Positions 1-9,773 of a stretch of 56,923 nt of DNA are shown here, one piece after another. The notes beneath the pieces were generated by a model. It did not search any database. It saw nothing but the letters and a program-made list of their open reading frames with translations, and was not told the origin of the DNA. Source of the DNA: Gammaproteobacteria bacterium (GTDB lineage: Bacteria; Pseudomonadota; Gammaproteobacteria; JAKEHO01); contig JAKEHO010000020.1 of the NCBI GenBank assembly GCA_022614965.1, positions 1-56,923 of the forward strand, written 5' to 3'. The translations under genes were made by a program, and so were the position numbers. Each line of letters opens with the position of its first letter. Position 1 is the first letter of the stretch.

Positions 1-50
1 CGGGGTTTTGATCCCCGCATTCCCAGGTTCGAATCCTGGCACCCCAGCCA
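1..50 (+). tRNA. tRNA-Gln (TTG), 3' part
   Basis: The window opens inside a tRNA. The visible part starts with the anticodon stem (CGGGG paired with CCCCG) around the seven-base loop TTTTGAT, which puts TTG at the anticodon and predicts tRNA-Gln. The T arm (CCAGG / TTCGAAT / CCTGG) and an encoded CCA end at position 50 follow. The 5' acceptor strand and D arm lie outside the window. A tRNA-Gln just upstream of prs is a common gammaproteobacterial arrangement. Confidence 0.93.
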
Positions 51-78
51 GTTCCTGATGGCTTAAGAGCGAGCCGGC

Positions 79-1032
79 ATGTCACTCGAAAACATGATGA
101 TCTTTACCGGCAACGCCAACCCGCCGTTGGCGCAGGCGATTGCCGGGCACCTCACCATTCCCTTGGGCAAGATTAATGTGGGCCGCTTTAGTGATGGTGA
201 GGTGCTGGTCGAGATCATGGACAATGTCCGAGCCCGCGATGTGTTTATCGTTCAATCTCTATGTCCGCCAACCAACGACAATCTGATGGAGCTACTCGTA
301 ATGGCGGACGCCATGCGGCGGGCGTCGGCGGGACAGATCACGGCGGTCATACCCTATATGGGCTACACTCGTCAGGATCGTCGACCTCGCTCGGCACGGG
401 TGCCCATCAGCGCGAAGGTCGTGGCCAACATGATCGCGAGTGTTGGCATAGACCGCGTATTGACAGTAGACCTGCACGCCGATCAAATCCAGGGCTTCTT
501 CGATATGCCGCTCGATAATGTGTATGCGTCGCCGGTGTTACTCGGCGATATTTGGAAACACAAGGACTCGGATCTTGTCGTAGTGTCCCCGGATATTGGT
601 GGGGTGGCGCGGGCTAGGGCGTCGGCCAAGCGCCTCGACGATACGGAACTTGCGATCATCGACAAACGGAGGCCCAAGCCGAACGAGACCGAGGTGATGA
701 ATATTATCGGCGACGTGCGCAATCGCATCTGCGTTATCATAGACGATGTCGTCGATACCGCTGGGACACTTTGCCAGGCTGCTGCTGCGCTGAAGAAAAC
801 TGGTGCCAAGAATGTAGTGGCTTACTGCACACACCCGGTACTTTCAGGAAACGCGGTCCGGAACATCGAATCGTCAGAGTTGGACGAGCTGGTTGTCACC
901 GATACGATTCCATTACGTGTAGATGCGGCAAATTGCAGGCGTATCCGCCAGCTCAGTGTGGCCGCCATGTTGGCCGAGAGCGTGCGCCGCATTAGTGAAG
1001 GCGAATCACTGAGTTCGATGTTCGTCGAGTGA
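79..1032 (+). CDS. prs: Ribose-phosphate pyrophosphokinase
   Basis: Cytoplasmic enzyme transferring pyrophosphate from ATP to ribose 5-phosphate to give PRPP, the precursor for purines, pyrimidines, NAD, His and Trp (trpD, a PRPP user, lies further along). The 317 residues match the usual bacterial length (about 315). Visible hallmarks are the N-terminal GRFSDGE segment near residue 34, the flexible-loop region [13 protein letters not shown] near residue 97, the metal/ATP-binding [12 protein letters not shown] near residue 128, and the PRPP loop [10 protein letters not shown] near residue 221. The ATG at 79 gives the expected N-terminus, although no strong Shine-Dalgarno precedes it. It is followed on the same strand by rplY, pth and ychF. 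Confidence 0.97.
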   Translation: MSLENMMIFTGNANPPLAQAIAGHLTIPLGKINVGRFSDGEVLVEIMDNVRARDVFIVQSLCPPTNDNLMELLVMADAMRRASAGQITAVIPYMGYTRQDRRPRSARVPISAKVVANMIASVGIDRVLTVDLHADQIQGFFDMPLDNVYASPVLLGDIWKHKDSDLVVVSPDIGGVARARASAKRLDDTELAIIDKRRPKPNETEVMNIIGDVRNRICVIIDDVVDTAGTLCQAAAALKKTGAKNVVAYCTHPVLSGNAVRNIESSELDELVVTDTIPLRVDAANCRRIRQLSVAAMLAESVRRISEGESLSSMFVE

Positions 1033-1112
1033 TTCGCAGGATTCCAACCTTGGTCGCGGGGATGGAATTGATAATTGCCCGAGGACTAGCGCTTCAATCC
1101 TAGAGGAGGAGC

Positions 1113-1832
1113 ATGACTATGAGCCAGTTTGAACTCAATGCGGAGCTGCGCGAGGAGGTAGGGAAGGGTGCGAGCCGCCGCCTACGTCGCGCTGGCAGGA
1201 TCCCTGCCATTATCTATGGTGCCAACGAGCAGCCGATTCCGCTCGTTCTCGACCATGAACAAGTGGTTCGGCACCTTGAGCATGAGGCGTTTTACTCGAG
1301 TATTATGGCGCTCAAGATTGGGACACAAGTCGCACAGGTGGTACTTAAGGATCTGCAGCGCCATCCAAGCAAGCGTCAGATCCTGCATATGGATCTCCAG
1401 CGCATTCAGTTGGACGAAAAATTGACCATGCGCGTGCCTTTACACTTTCTGAATGAGGACAGCTGTCCCGGCGTCAAGGAGGAACGTGGGATCGTTACGC
1501 ACTTGATGACCGACCTTGAAGTAGAGTGTTTGCCCAAGCATCTGCCTGAGTATATTGACGTGGATTGTGCAGCGCTGCATATAGGGGACACCATCACGCT
1601 CGGCGTTATTAAGACTCCGGAGGGCGTTGAGATCACGGCGCTGGCGCACGAGGAAGGCCGTTCTAAACCGGTGGTATCGGTCCAGCCGCCGCAAGCGATC
1701 GAGATTGAGGAAGAGGTAGCGGCAGAAGCAGAAGCTGTGGCAGCGGCGGTCGGCGAAGAGCCTGTGGAAGCCGAAGCGGCGAAGGAGCCTGAGGGGAAGA
1801 CTGAGGGAAAGAGTGAGGGCAAGAAGGAATAG
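1113..1832 (+). CDS. rplY: 50S ribosomal protein L25, long Ctc form
   Basis: Binds 5S rRNA in the large ribosomal subunit. At 239 residues this is the long Ctc/TL5 type rather than the 94-residue E. coli L25: an N-terminal L25 domain (about residues 5-95, with GKGASRRLRRAGRIPAIIYG) is followed by a second beta-rich domain to about residue 190. The tail of about 45 residues is almost entirely Ala, Glu, Lys and Gly and is probably disordered. A strong AGAGGAGGAG precedes the start. ATG codons at 1113 and 1119 are both possible; 1119 gives the more usual MSQF-type N-terminus. It lies between prs and pth, as in many gammaproteobacteria. Confidence 0.95.
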   Translation: MTMSQFELNAELREEVGKGASRRLRRAGRIPAIIYGANEQPIPLVLDHEQVVRHLEHEAFYSSIMALKIGTQVAQVVLKDLQRHPSKRQILHMDLQRIQLDEKLTMRVPLHFLNEDSCPGVKEERGIVTHLMTDLEVECLPKHLPEYIDVDCAALHIGDTITLGVIKTPEGVEITALAHEEGRSKPVVSVQPPQAIEIEEEVAAEAEAVAAAVGEEPVEAEAAKEPEGKTEGKSEGKKE

Positions 1833-1852
1833 GCCTACCCCGGGGCGTTGCC

Positions 1853-2458
1853 TTGCCTTCACGGATTGATTTGATCGTCGGCTTGGGCAATCCGGGCCCG
1901 GAATATGCTGACACGCCGCACAATGCTGGGTTTTGGTTCGTCGATCGACTGGCCGAGTGCCATGGCCTCAAATTCCGGATCCAGCCGAAGTTTCACGGCA
2001 GCGTTTGCCGCCTGAGCAAGGGTGGCCATGACTGCTCTGTGCTAAAGCCCAGTACGTTCATGAACCAGAGCGGCCAATCCGTCGCAGCGTTTGCCCACTT
2101 TTATAGTATTCCGGTCGATCGCATCTTGGTTGTGCATGACGAAATGGACCTGCCATTGGGGTGCGTTCGACTCAAAGAATTGGGCGGGCACGGGGGTCAC
2201 AATGGATTAAGGGACGTCATTGATCACTTGGGTGAAAACGTGTTCCTGAGGCTTAGGATTGGTATTGGGCACCCTGCCGATCCTGATTGGGTTACACCGT
2301 ATCTCCTTGGGCCTGCAACAGATGCCGAGCGGGATGAAATCCGTTCCGCGATTGACCGTGCAATGAAAGTTGTGCCGATGGTATTAGAGGGTGAATTGCA
2401 GAAGGCCATGAACACCCTGCATGCACAGACACCGTCGTTACCTAGCGAGGGCCAGTAA
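1853..2458 (+). CDS. pth: Peptidyl-tRNA hydrolase
   Basis: Cleaves the ester bond of peptidyl-tRNA released from stalled ribosomes, recycling tRNA. The 201 residues compare with 194 in E. coli. The N-terminus shows the family signature GLGNPGPEY followed by PHNAGFWFVD, whose His is the catalytic residue (about 24). KPSTFMNQSGQSV, VHDEMDLPLG and GGHGGHNGLRD are the other conserved blocks. The start is most likely TTG at 1853, because no ATG or GTG lies in frame ahead of the conserved IDLIVGLGNPG segment. It begins 20 bases after the rplY stop, so co-transcription is likely. Confidence 0.95.
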   Translation: MPSRIDLIVGLGNPGPEYADTPHNAGFWFVDRLAECHGLKFRIQPKFHGSVCRLSKGGHDCSVLKPSTFMNQSGQSVAAFAHFYSIPVDRILVVHDEMDLPLGCVRLKELGGHGGHNGLRDVIDHLGENVFLRLRIGIGHPADPDWVTPYLLGPATDAERDEIRSAIDRAMKVVPMVLEGELQKAMNTLHAQTPSLPSEGQ

Positions 2459-2552
2459 TAGTGGGCCCTGTAGGGTGTGCCGCGAAGAGGCCCTGTTGAA
2501 TCGGTGCAGCGCTGTGTGTCCATCAAAGGGCTGACACACGTAGGGCCCATGT

Positions 2553-3644
2553 ATGGGGTTCAAATGCGGTATCATTGGTCTTCCCAACGTCGGAAAGTCA
2601 ACCCTTTTTAATGCCCTAACGAGTGCCGCGGTCGCGGCAGAAAACTATCCGTTTTGCACGATTAATCCGAATATCGGCGTTGTGCAGGTACCGGATAGGC
2701 GGCTGCAACAGATCGCGGAACTCGTGAAGCCCCAACGTGTCGTGCCGGCTCACATGGAGTTTGTGGATGTCGCCGGTTTGGTCGCCGGCGCATCTAAAGG
2801 AGAAGGACTTGGTAATCAATTTCTAGCACATGTTCGAGAAACCCAGGCGATTGCCCACGTGGTCCGTTGTTTTGAGGATCCCAATGTTGTGCACGTTCAA
2901 GGCGCGATCCGGCCCGTTGCCGATGTAGATGTCATTAATACGGAGCTCTGCTTGGCCGATCTCGAGACTGTTGAACACGCGCTAGGTAAGGAATCGAAGA
3001 GGCTGAAGATCGGGCAAAAGGAAGCGCTAGCATCTCATGCGCTCCTTTTGAGAACGCGCGATCATCTCAACAGCAGTATGCCCGTTCGCACGATGGCGCT
3101 TACGCATGAGGAGTTACGTGTGCTTGATGAGCTTCGTCTGCTCACTTTAAAACCGACACTGTACATCGCTAATGTTAATGAGCATGGTTGGCACGATGAT
3201 CCCGGGCTTTTTGAGTTACGTAAACTCGCAGAAAGTGAAGATATCGTTGTCGTGCCTGTATGTGCCGCGTTCGAGGCGGCACTGAGCGGACTATCGGATC
3301 ACGAAAAAAAGGTGTTTTTGGATGAAATTGGGATCGACGAACCCGGACTGAATCGCGTCATTCGGGCTGGCTATTCGTTGTTAAGTTTGCAGACCTTTTT
3401 CTCCGCGCAACCGCAAGAAGTACGTGCGTGGACAATCAAAGCCGGGACGATGGCGTTAGAAGCGGCTGGCATCATACATAGTGATTTTAAGCGCGGCTTT
3501 ATTCGTGCTGAAGTCGTTTCGTTCGAGGATTATGTCGCATACGGTGGTGAGCAGCGTGCAAGAGAGGCAGGTAAATGGCGACTCGAAGGTAAAGACTATG
3601 CGGTCCAGGATGGTGACGTGATGTTCTTTCGATTTAATGTGTAG
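2553..3644 (+). CDS. ychF: Redox-regulated ATPase YchF (OLA1 family)
   Basis: Obg-related P-loop protein that prefers ATP to GTP and associates with ribosomes; it is implicated in translation and in the oxidative stress response. The 363 residues equal the usual length. The G1 loop [11 protein letters not shown] lies at residues 8-18, NYPFCTI is the switch region and [16 protein letters not shown] the G3 region. A helical insert follows, and the C-terminal TGS domain ends in [13 protein letters not shown]. It follows pth by 94 bases on the same strand, the common order pth-ychF. Confidence 0.96.
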   Translation: MGFKCGIIGLPNVGKSTLFNALTSAAVAAENYPFCTINPNIGVVQVPDRRLQQIAELVKPQRVVPAHMEFVDVAGLVAGASKGEGLGNQFLAHVRETQAIAHVVRCFEDPNVVHVQGAIRPVADVDVINTELCLADLETVEHALGKESKRLKIGQKEALASHALLLRTRDHLNSSMPVRTMALTHEELRVLDELRLLTLKPTLYIANVNEHGWHDDPGLFELRKLAESEDIVVVPVCAAFEAALSGLSDHEKKVFLDEIGIDEPGLNRVIRAGYSLLSLQTFFSAQPQEVRAWTIKAGTMALEAAGIIHSDFKRGFIRAEVVSFEDYVAYGGEQRAREAGKWRLEGKDYAVQDGDVMFFRFNV

Positions 3645-3762
3645 TTTGTTGACGCTAAGGGTTGGAGGACATGACACTTTAAAAGTCGCCCCAAAGGGCT
3701 GGCGAGTCGCGTCGAGCGACGTGATTTTGGTCAGTCTTTGAAGTTTGACGGGCGTGCTGTTG

Positions 3763-4191
3763 ATGAGAAAAGAGGCAAAGAAGTATCTATTTGTTTACGG
3801 TACGCTCAGAAAGGCCCTGGCCTATCCACTGCATCGAATACTCGCGATGCATGCGGAGTTCATCGGCGATGCCATTTTGGCAGGCCGGCTCTATGATGTA
3901 GGGGATCACCCTGCCGTCGTGCCTTCAATTGATCATACGGATGTCGTGCACGGGGAACTCTATTACTTGCGAGAACCGCAACGAATTTTGAAGAGATTGG
4001 ATCGATACGAGGGATGTATTGGGCCCACCGGACGGCGAGCGGAATATCGCAGAGAAGGCCTCGAGGTCATACTGAACAATACCGGTGAACGTGTGAGGGC
4101 TTGGGTCTATCTATATAATTTGCCAACCGATGACCTCAACCGGATCCACTCTGGCGATTATCTCCAGTGGTTAGGGAAAGAAAAGGAATGA
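3763..4191 (+). CDS. Gamma-glutamylcyclotransferase-like (AIG2/GGCT fold) protein
   Basis: Small protein of the GGCT/AIG2-like superfamily, whose characterised members cyclise gamma-glutamyl or gamma-glutamylamine substrates to 5-oxoproline. The fold signature YLFVYGTLR occurs near the N-terminus, and RLDRYEG supplies the Glu expected at the catalytic position near residue 85. I chose the ATG at 3763 (protein begins MRKEAKKYLF, 142 aa); a TTG at 3745 would add six residues. There is no clear Shine-Dalgarno for either. It lies 118 bases downstream of ychF, so it may be transcribed separately. The substrate cannot be told from the sequence. Confidence 0.8.
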   Translation: MRKEAKKYLFVYGTLRKALAYPLHRILAMHAEFIGDAILAGRLYDVGDHPAVVPSIDHTDVVHGELYYLREPQRILKRLDRYEGCIGPTGRRAEYRREGLEVILNNTGERVRAWVYLYNLPTDDLNRIHSGDYLQWLGKEKE

Positions 4192-4239
4192 GATCACAGT
4201 TGTCCTGCGGACATCACGTTGCTACCTCGCCATCTTGTC

Positions 4240-4884
4240 ATGACGCACCTTAAACTTCGCGAGGAGATCATCCGCATCACCCGGGCCATTAATGAGCGCG
4301 GCCTGAACGAAGGCACTTCCGGAAATGTAAGCGCTCGTGTCGATGGGGGATTCCTGATTACACCGACAGGCGTGCGCTACGATGAAATGCGACCCCAGGA
4401 CATTGTCCTGATGCGCACGGATGGAGCTAACCCGCCAGGACAGCTCAGGCCCTCGAGCGAATGGTATTTCCACCGGGCAATTCTGGCCGCGCGCGACGAC
4501 GTCGGTGCGGTTATTCATGCCCATTCTCCTTATGCGACAGCCCTTGCCTGCACAGGCAGGGGCATCCCGGCATTTCACTATATGGTGGCGGTTGTGGGGG
4601 GAGATTCAATACATTGTGCACCGTATGCAACCTTCGGGACTGTGGAGCTGTCCGTTAATGTCGTCGAGGCGTTGGACGGACGTCGGGCTTGCCTACTTGC
4701 TAACCATGGGATGGTGGTGATCGGGGTTGATCTGCAGGGGGCTTTCCGTTTGGCGGAGGAGGTCGAATATCTGGCTAAGCAATACTGTATTGCTCTGGCA
4801 ATCGGCGGTCCCATATTGCTCGATGCAACAGAAATGCAAACGGTGCTCGAGAAGTTCCAAGACTACGGAAAGCAAGATCTTTAA
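4240..4884 (+). CDS. Class II aldolase, L-fuculose-phosphate aldolase-like
   Basis: Zinc-dependent class II aldolase/adducin family member that resembles E. coli FucA along its whole length: GLNEGTSGNVSAR near the N-terminus, LITPTGVRY, PSSEWYFH (the Glu acts as acid/base in the family), IHAHSPYA (two zinc His) and LLANHGM (third zinc His). Family members cleave fuculose 1-phosphate or related 5-deoxypentose phosphates to dihydroxyacetone phosphate and an aldehyde. No fucose-pathway gene lies nearby, so a housekeeping role such as 5-deoxyribose salvage is as likely as fucose use. ATG 4240 is preferred; TTG 4219 would add seven residues. Confidence 0.85.
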   Translation: MTHLKLREEIIRITRAINERGLNEGTSGNVSARVDGGFLITPTGVRYDEMRPQDIVLMRTDGANPPGQLRPSSEWYFHRAILAARDDVGAVIHAHSPYATALACTGRGIPAFHYMVAVVGGDSIHCAPYATFGTVELSVNVVEALDGRRACLLANHGMVVIGVDLQGAFRLAEEVEYLAKQYCIALAIGGPILLDATEMQTVLEKFQDYGKQDL

Positions 4885-5068
4885 GGAGCAAGGCGCCGCC
4901 AGAGGGCGTTGACGTCGCAAAGAGAAGGCGTGCATTGCGATGGGTGGAGTGCATGACAAGCCAACGAACGCGAGCGACGAGCGCCGGATCGTGCATACTC
5001 ATAGCGCAATCGAGTTCGAGACGCTAAACTCACACCCTCATTGAGGCTGAATTTGGAGGTGGAGCCCG

Positions 5069-5476
5069 ATGAACATGAAGCGATTCGTCATTGCATGCGG
5101 TGCGGTTTTTATTTTTATCTTTGTCTATGAGTGGCTGTTCCACGGAGTCTTGCTCCGTGAACTCTACGCCCAGATGCCGACACTGTGGCGTGCAGAGGCA
5201 GAAATGCATGGATATTTTCATTGGTTGGTGATCGGGCAATTGTGGCTTGCTGTTTTATTTTGCCTGATATTCGTTAAGGGCTATGAGAACAAAGGCCTGG
5301 CCGAGGGGGTGCGCTACGGATTACTGATTGGTCTGTTGTTTATTGGCCCGGATATGATTTTCTATGCTGTGCAACCGCTTCCCGCGAAGCTCATTGTCGA
5401 CTGGTCGATTGGGGGGCTCCTTGAGATGATCATTGGGGGCGTCATTGTGGCCGCAATTTACCGGCCAGTGGCCTGA
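5069..5476 (+). CDS. Small integral membrane protein, unknown function
   Basis: A 135-residue protein with four predicted membrane segments, roughly residues 5-27, 49-68, 83-104 and 108-131, joined by short loops; the longest loop (about 28-48) contains the charged stretch RELYAQMPTLWRAEAEMHG. A good Shine-Dalgarno (GGAGGTGGA) ends a few bases ahead of the ATG. I do not recognise the family. It stands alone on the strand, 184 bases after the aldolase gene and 56 bases before the lipoprotein gene, with which it may be co-transcribed. Confidence 0.75.
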   Translation: MNMKRFVIACGAVFIFIFVYEWLFHGVLLRELYAQMPTLWRAEAEMHGYFHWLVIGQLWLAVLFCLIFVKGYENKGLAEGVRYGLLIGLLFIGPDMIFYAVQPLPAKLIVDWSIGGLLEMIIGGVIVAAIYRPVA

Positions 5477-5532
5477 GTGTGGATTGACACCCTATTGCGC
5501 CTCACATGGTCATGACCTCGTAAGGAGTTAAC

Positions 5533-6114
5533 ATGCGTATTGTGAAAAAGATAATCGGCGCGTGCGTTCTAATGGCATTGATGGCATGTGCATTGAGCCC
5601 TCAGACAATCACACTCCAACCGGTGTTGCAGGTCGATGCGAATAAGGCCATTGGCAAGGGTAGAACCATCGCGCTGGAGGTCGTGGATATCAGGCCAAGC
5701 CCCATTATCGGGAGTCGGGGCGGCGTGTATTCCGAGACATCGACGATCACGACGACGGGGGACGTCACGCCTGCCATCCAAAAAGCGCTGAGTGCGGTGC
5801 TCGGCGATTATCAGTTTGTCGTAGTGGATGCGGGTGCGGACGCGTCGCTCAAGATGAAGGTGAGCATCGATTCCATTGACTACGTGGCGTCCGGGGCACC
5901 ACGCGTCTCAGGCATACAAACGACGACTGTGGTGAGCGTTGTCTGTGTCAACGGGAGACGGGAGTTTACAGGACAATACAAGGGGACTAGCTCAAAAAAC
6001 GTCATTACGCCTCCAGACACCGAGGAGAATCAGCAGTTGATTAACGAAGCCCTGGCGAAGGTATTGGATCGCGTGTTGTCCGACGAAAAACTACTCGAGT
6101 TCATGTCGACATAA
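5533..6114 (+). CDS. YajG-family lipoprotein
   Basis: Predicted outer-membrane lipoprotein of 193 residues. The N-terminus has a basic start (RIVKK), a hydrophobic stretch and a lipobox ending ALMAC, giving acylation at about Cys19. The body matches the YajG/Lipoprotein_16 pattern: LEVVDIRPSPIIGSRGG, then ITTTGDVTPAIQKAL, and a C-terminal helix NEALAKVLDRVLSDEKLL. The start is preceded by AAGGAG. The family is widespread in Gammaproteobacteria and its function is not established. The next gene downstream is convergent. Confidence 0.83.
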   Translation: MRIVKKIIGACVLMALMACALSPQTITLQPVLQVDANKAIGKGRTIALEVVDIRPSPIIGSRGGVYSETSTITTTGDVTPAIQKALSAVLGDYQFVVVDAGADASLKMKVSIDSIDYVASGAPRVSGIQTTTVVSVVCVNGRREFTGQYKGTSSKNVITPPDTEENQQLINEALAKVLDRVLSDEKLLEFMST

Positions 6115-6222
6115 AACAGGGTTCTGTCTAATACGCGGCGCCAATGCGGATCACGACAGCGAGCGCAATCGATGCAGACGAGCGCAGTACTTGCCAGGCT
6201 CGTGCACCGTTCTGAGGCCAGG

Positions 6223-7116
6223 CTAATCGGAATGGTGAGCCTTATAGGCCACGAGTTTGTTATCTAACATCATGGGGATCACGATCAGATCCAGATCTTG
6301 CACATACTCAAGATCGGCGGATCCCTTTGCAAGGGTGAGTAATGACTCCGCTTTGCCCGTTGGTCCTATATGATAAAGCTCCCCGGCTACCCAATCGGTC
6401 ACGTAATAGTCGCCATCCCTGTCTGCCTCGACGCCATCGAGATTGCCAATAGGCGCGCCGTTACCGAGGCTTCGGATCGACTTGTCATGTTGGGATATGA
6501 CCTTGAGGTGTCCTGGGGTCTTGGTATCGAAACCCTCCGTGCGCACTCCCCAGGTACCGACCACGAGACGATCCTCCTCAGCAAAGAGACCGTTCGGGGA
6601 CTCCAAATCCGGACTTTGCAGCCAGATCCCAAACTCCCCACCGCTTAAGCGGTAGATAGTATTTGCCATCATATCGGACACGTATACGCTGCCCTGTTCA
6701 TCCACTGTGACATCGTTTAGAAACACCGCCCCTGGCGCCTCATAGCGGTGTATGACCTTGCCCTTTTCCACGTCAATCTCGAGGAGGGTATCTATGTCTG
6801 CAACGTAGAGTGCGTCTTGGTATAGGGCGAGACCCTTCGGCGCATTGAGCGAGGTTACCCATTCGAGTTCGATGATTTCACCATCCACGCTGACCTTGGA
6901 TAGAAATCCTTGGCCGTCTTTCTCGTCGGCAGCCCCACTGATGTTGGAGACATAAAGGATGCCGCGTTCGCGATCATAGATGACTGATTCGGGCTGCTCG
7001 AATATTGCCGGTGTTTCCCAGATTTGAACAAGGGCTTCTCCATGCGCGCCAACATGGAGCGGGAGCATTACGCCTAACAACCAACCACCTATTGAACATA
7101 CAAGCCGTCGTGCCAT
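6223..7116 (-). CDS. Secreted SMP-30/gluconolactonase-like beta-propeller protein
   Basis: A 297-residue protein with a probable N-terminal signal (about residues 1-24, RRLVCSIGGWLLGVMLPLHVG, then AHG) that would send it to the periplasm. Recurrent propeller strand motifs are visible: GILYVSNISG, DALYVADIDT, GSVYVSDMMANTIYRL, RLVVGTWG and GDYYVTDWVAGELYHI. These resemble SMP-30/NHL-type six-bladed propellers. The characteristic lactonase metal ligands cannot be confirmed by eye, so a catalytic role is uncertain. It starts 14 bases after trpC on the same strand and may be read from the trp transcript without a biosynthetic connection. Confidence 0.75.
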   Translation of the reverse strand: MARRLVCSIGGWLLGVMLPLHVGAHGEALVQIWETPAIFEQPESVIYDRERGILYVSNISGAADEKDGQGFLSKVSVDGEIIELEWVTSLNAPKGLALYQDALYVADIDTLLEIDVEKGKVIHRYEAPGAVFLNDVTVDEQGSVYVSDMMANTIYRLSGGEFGIWLQSPDLESPNGLFAEEDRLVVGTWGVRTEGFDTKTPGHLKVISQHDKSIRSLGNGAPIGNLDGVEADRDGDYYVTDWVAGELYHIGPTGKAESLLTLAKGSADLEYVQDLDLIVIPMMLDNKLVAYKAHHSD

Positions 7117-7130
7117 CTGTGCCTTCCGCC

Positions 7131-7946
7131 TTAGTTTGTAGTTGATGAATCAGCAAATAGCTCGGCAAGCTTTTTACCGGGATCATCAGAGGACATAAAT
7201 GCTTCGCCGATAAGAAAGGCATTTACCCCGTATCTTCGCATCAGGGCGACGTGCTCTCGGGTGTGTACTCCACTTTCGGTGATCACCGTGCGATCATGCA
7301 ACACATCGACCAGAAGGCCGATCGTTGTCTCAATGTTGGCGTTAAACGTATGAAGGTCTCTATTGTTAATGCCGATCAGTGGCATTCGTAACATAAGCCC
7401 GCGTTCAAGCTCCTCCCGGTTGTGTATCTCTACGAGAACATCGAGGTCAAGCTCTGACGCAAGTTGAGCGAGATCTCGCATGTGATGATCGTTGAGGATT
7501 GCTACAATCAACAAGATGCAGTCGGCTCCGATCGCCCGAGCTTCGTAGACTTGATAGGGATCGATTGTAAAGTCTTTACGCAGCACGGGGAGCGAGGAGG
7601 CAGCGCGTACGATCCGCAGATGATCGTCGGAGCCCTGGAAAAAGGGTCGATCCGTGAGTACCGACAGACAGGTTGCCCCGCCTTTCTCGTAAGATACGGC
7701 AATGGCGGCAGGGTCGTAATTTTTTCGAATGACGCCCTTGCTCGGTGAGGCCTTCTTAAGCTCCGCAATCACTGCAGGTTTCCCTGCAGCGATTCGTTCC
7801 ATGATGGTGGAAGCGAACCCGCGAGTTGGGGGCCGATCAGCCGCTTGCTGTTTAATCTCTTCAAAGGGAAACCGCGCCATTTGATCGGTGATGTGATCTC
7901 GCTTGTGTTGAACGATTTCTGCAAGGAAATTTGAGGTGGTGGCCAT
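7131..7946 (-). CDS. trpC: Indole-3-glycerol-phosphate synthase
   Basis: Converts 1-(2-carboxyphenylamino)-1-deoxyribulose 5-phosphate to indole-3-glycerol phosphate in tryptophan synthesis. This is a single-domain TrpC (271 aa), not fused to TrpF as in E. coli. Key blocks are VIAELKKASPSKG (catalytic Lys), LRKDFTIDPYQVYEARAIGAD, LVEIHNREEL, GINNRDL and ESGVHT. The start is ATG at 7946 (MATTSNFLAEIV); the open frame continues upstream into the trpD 3' end, but that stretch is not TrpC-like. It lies 59 bases downstream of trpD. Confidence 0.95.
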   Translation of the reverse strand: MATTSNFLAEIVQHKRDHITDQMARFPFEEIKQQAADRPPTRGFASTIMERIAAGKPAVIAELKKASPSKGVIRKNYDPAAIAVSYEKGGATCLSVLTDRPFFQGSDDHLRIVRAASSLPVLRKDFTIDPYQVYEARAIGADCILLIVAILNDHHMRDLAQLASELDLDVLVEIHNREELERGLMLRMPLIGINNRDLHTFNANIETTIGLLVDVLHDRTVITESGVHTREHVALMRRYGVNAFLIGEAFMSSDDPGKKLAELFADSSTTN

Positions 7947-8005
7947 TGCTGAGGGCGGGTCGAAGAAGATCCGCTGGTGTTGATAGGTGCTATTTGTCCT
8001 GGTTA

Positions 8006-9022
8006 TTAGATGTTGTTGGTAAATCGGATCAGGGCATGGAGCTTTTCCCGTGCGGCACCGCTCGCAATCGCTACCTGGGCCTTTTCGACAGCCGCGGGGA
8101 GATCTCCACATAACCCGGCCGTGTAGATCGCTGCGCCGGCGTTAAGGGCGACGATATCCTGAGTGGCGCCCGGGTTGTTGTCAAGGACGGACCGCATAAT
8201 CGCCAGACTCTGTTCAATACTATTGACTATAAGCGAGTCTGTTTTTGAGCGTTTAAACCCGAATTCTTCCGGGGTAATGTTGTAGATTTTAATTGTGTTG
8301 TCTATCAGTTCTGCAATGGTTGTCGGCGCCGATATGCTGATCTCGTCCATTCCATCGTCAGCGTGCACGACCATCACATGGTTACCTCCCAGATCCTTAA
8401 GTACATGCGCGAGTGGACCTAGCCATTCCTTACTGAACACGCCGAGCACCTGATTCGGTGCGCCAGCCGGATTGGTCAAGGGCCCCAAAAGATTGAAGAT
8501 CGTGCGTATTCCCAATTCGCGGCGTGGCCCAACCGCATGTTTCATTGCACTATGGTGCAAGGGCGCGAACATAAACCCGACTCCAACAGTTTCGATACAC
8601 CTTGCCGTTTGTGCGGGGGTGAGGTCGAGTTTCACGCCAACGGCCTCCAGCACATCGGCACTACCGCAGCGGCTCGAAACAGAACGATTACCGTGCTTTG
8701 CTACTCGAGCCCCTGCCGCCGCGGCGACCAATGCAGCGGTGGTGGAGATATTGAACGTGCTTACGCCATCACCGCCGGTTCCGCATGTATCGACCAGGTG
8801 CTGTTTAGAGACGTTTATCTTCAATGCGAGTTGCCGCATCACGCGGGCCGCAGCGGCGATCTCGATTACGGTTTCCCCCTTCATGCGCAATCCAACGAGG
8901 AAAGCACCAATTTGTGCGGGCGTTACCTTGCCATTCATGATGGCATTCATGACGGCGGTCATTTCATCTGATGTCAGATGGCGCCCGTTCGTCACGTGGC
9001 GAATGGCTGTCTGAATATCCAA
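8006..9022 (-). CDS. trpD: Anthranilate phosphoribosyltransferase
   Basis: Transfers the phosphoribosyl group of PRPP to anthranilate. The 338 residues match family length. The PRPP/Mg-binding motif [17 protein letters not shown] and the [22 protein letters not shown] block are intact, and [22 protein letters not shown] is present. It is a separate gene, not fused to the glutaminase as in E. coli TrpGD. It belongs to the minus-strand run trpE-trpG-trpD-trpC; the 120-base spacer from trpG shows no obvious attenuator. Confidence 0.96.
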   Translation of the reverse strand: MDIQTAIRHVTNGRHLTSDEMTAVMNAIMNGKVTPAQIGAFLVGLRMKGETVIEIAAAARVMRQLALKINVSKQHLVDTCGTGGDGVSTFNISTTAALVAAAAGARVAKHGNRSVSSRCGSADVLEAVGVKLDLTPAQTARCIETVGVGFMFAPLHHSAMKHAVGPRRELGIRTIFNLLGPLTNPAGAPNQVLGVFSKEWLGPLAHVLKDLGGNHVMVVHADDGMDEISISAPTTIAELIDNTIKIYNITPEEFGFKRSKTDSLIVNSIEQSLAIMRSVLDNNPGATQDIVALNAGAAIYTAGLCGDLPAAVEKAQVAIASGAAREKLHALIRFTNNI

Positions 9023-9142
9023 TATTAACCGCTCGCAGGTTTGCTTTAAGGTGAACGTGAGTTGGCTTATCAGTGAGATCGGCGTCTTACGCCATTGCCT
9101 ACGGCGTGCTGAAGGTGTCTGCCGCCCGCGGCGCGTTCATCA

Positions 9143-9724
9143 TCATTTTATTGCCAAGAAGTTCCTGAGCAGATCATGGCCATGGCTAGTAAGGATCGAC
9201 TCGGGGTGAAACTGCACACCAATAACAACGCAATCTCGGTGCCGCAGCCCCATGATTTCATCAATCTCACCGTCCTGAGTCTCAGTCCATGCAGTCACTT
9301 CGAGGCAGTCTGGGAGCGTGTCTTTTTCTACGACGAGGGAATGATAGCGCGTGGCGACGAAGGGATTTTCAATCCCATTGAAAACGTCACCACCTTTGTG
9401 CCTAATCATCGACGTCTTGCCATGCATGATCTGATTTGCGTGCACGATGCGGCCGCCAAAAGCCTGACCGATGCTCTGATGACCAAGGCAAACGCCGAGT
9501 ATGGGCACGTCGCCGCTAAAGCGCTTGATAACGTCGATGGATATTCCCGCTTCATTTGGTGTACATGGCCCCGGCGAAATAACAATATGCTCGGGTGCGA
9601 GCCCCTCGATCTCAGCTAACGTGATCTCGTCGTTTCGGTAGACTCGAACGTCTGAGCCAAGCTCACCAAAATATTGAACGAGGTTGTAGGTAAAGGAGTC
9701 GTAGTTGTCTATCATGAGTAACAT
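9143..9724 (-). CDS. trpG: Anthranilate synthase component II (glutamine amidotransferase)
   Basis: Class I glutaminase that supplies ammonia to TrpE. The nucleophile motif [10 protein letters not shown] (Cys near residue 79) and the GVQFHPES His-Glu pair near residue 171 are present, and the N-terminus [22 protein letters not shown] is typical. In many bacteria the same protein also serves PabB for folate synthesis; no pabB lies in this window, so amphibolic use remains possible. It starts 49 bases after trpE and is 193 residues long. Confidence 0.95.
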   Translation of the reverse strand: MLLMIDNYDSFTYNLVQYFGELGSDVRVYRNDEITLAEIEGLAPEHIVISPGPCTPNEAGISIDVIKRFSGDVPILGVCLGHQSIGQAFGGRIVHANQIMHGKTSMIRHKGGDVFNGIENPFVATRYHSLVVEKDTLPDCLEVTAWTETQDGEIDEIMGLRHRDCVVIGVQFHPESILTSHGHDLLRNFLAIK

Positions 9725-9773
9725 ATCGAAACCTGTTTACCTCCGTTGCCAAGCCTCAATGCTCCCTACAGTT

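Noticed and set aside
7947..8111. 55-residue N-terminal extension of trpC
   Set aside because: It lies mostly inside the end of trpD, lacks TrpC similarity, and ATG 7946 gives the normal N-terminus.
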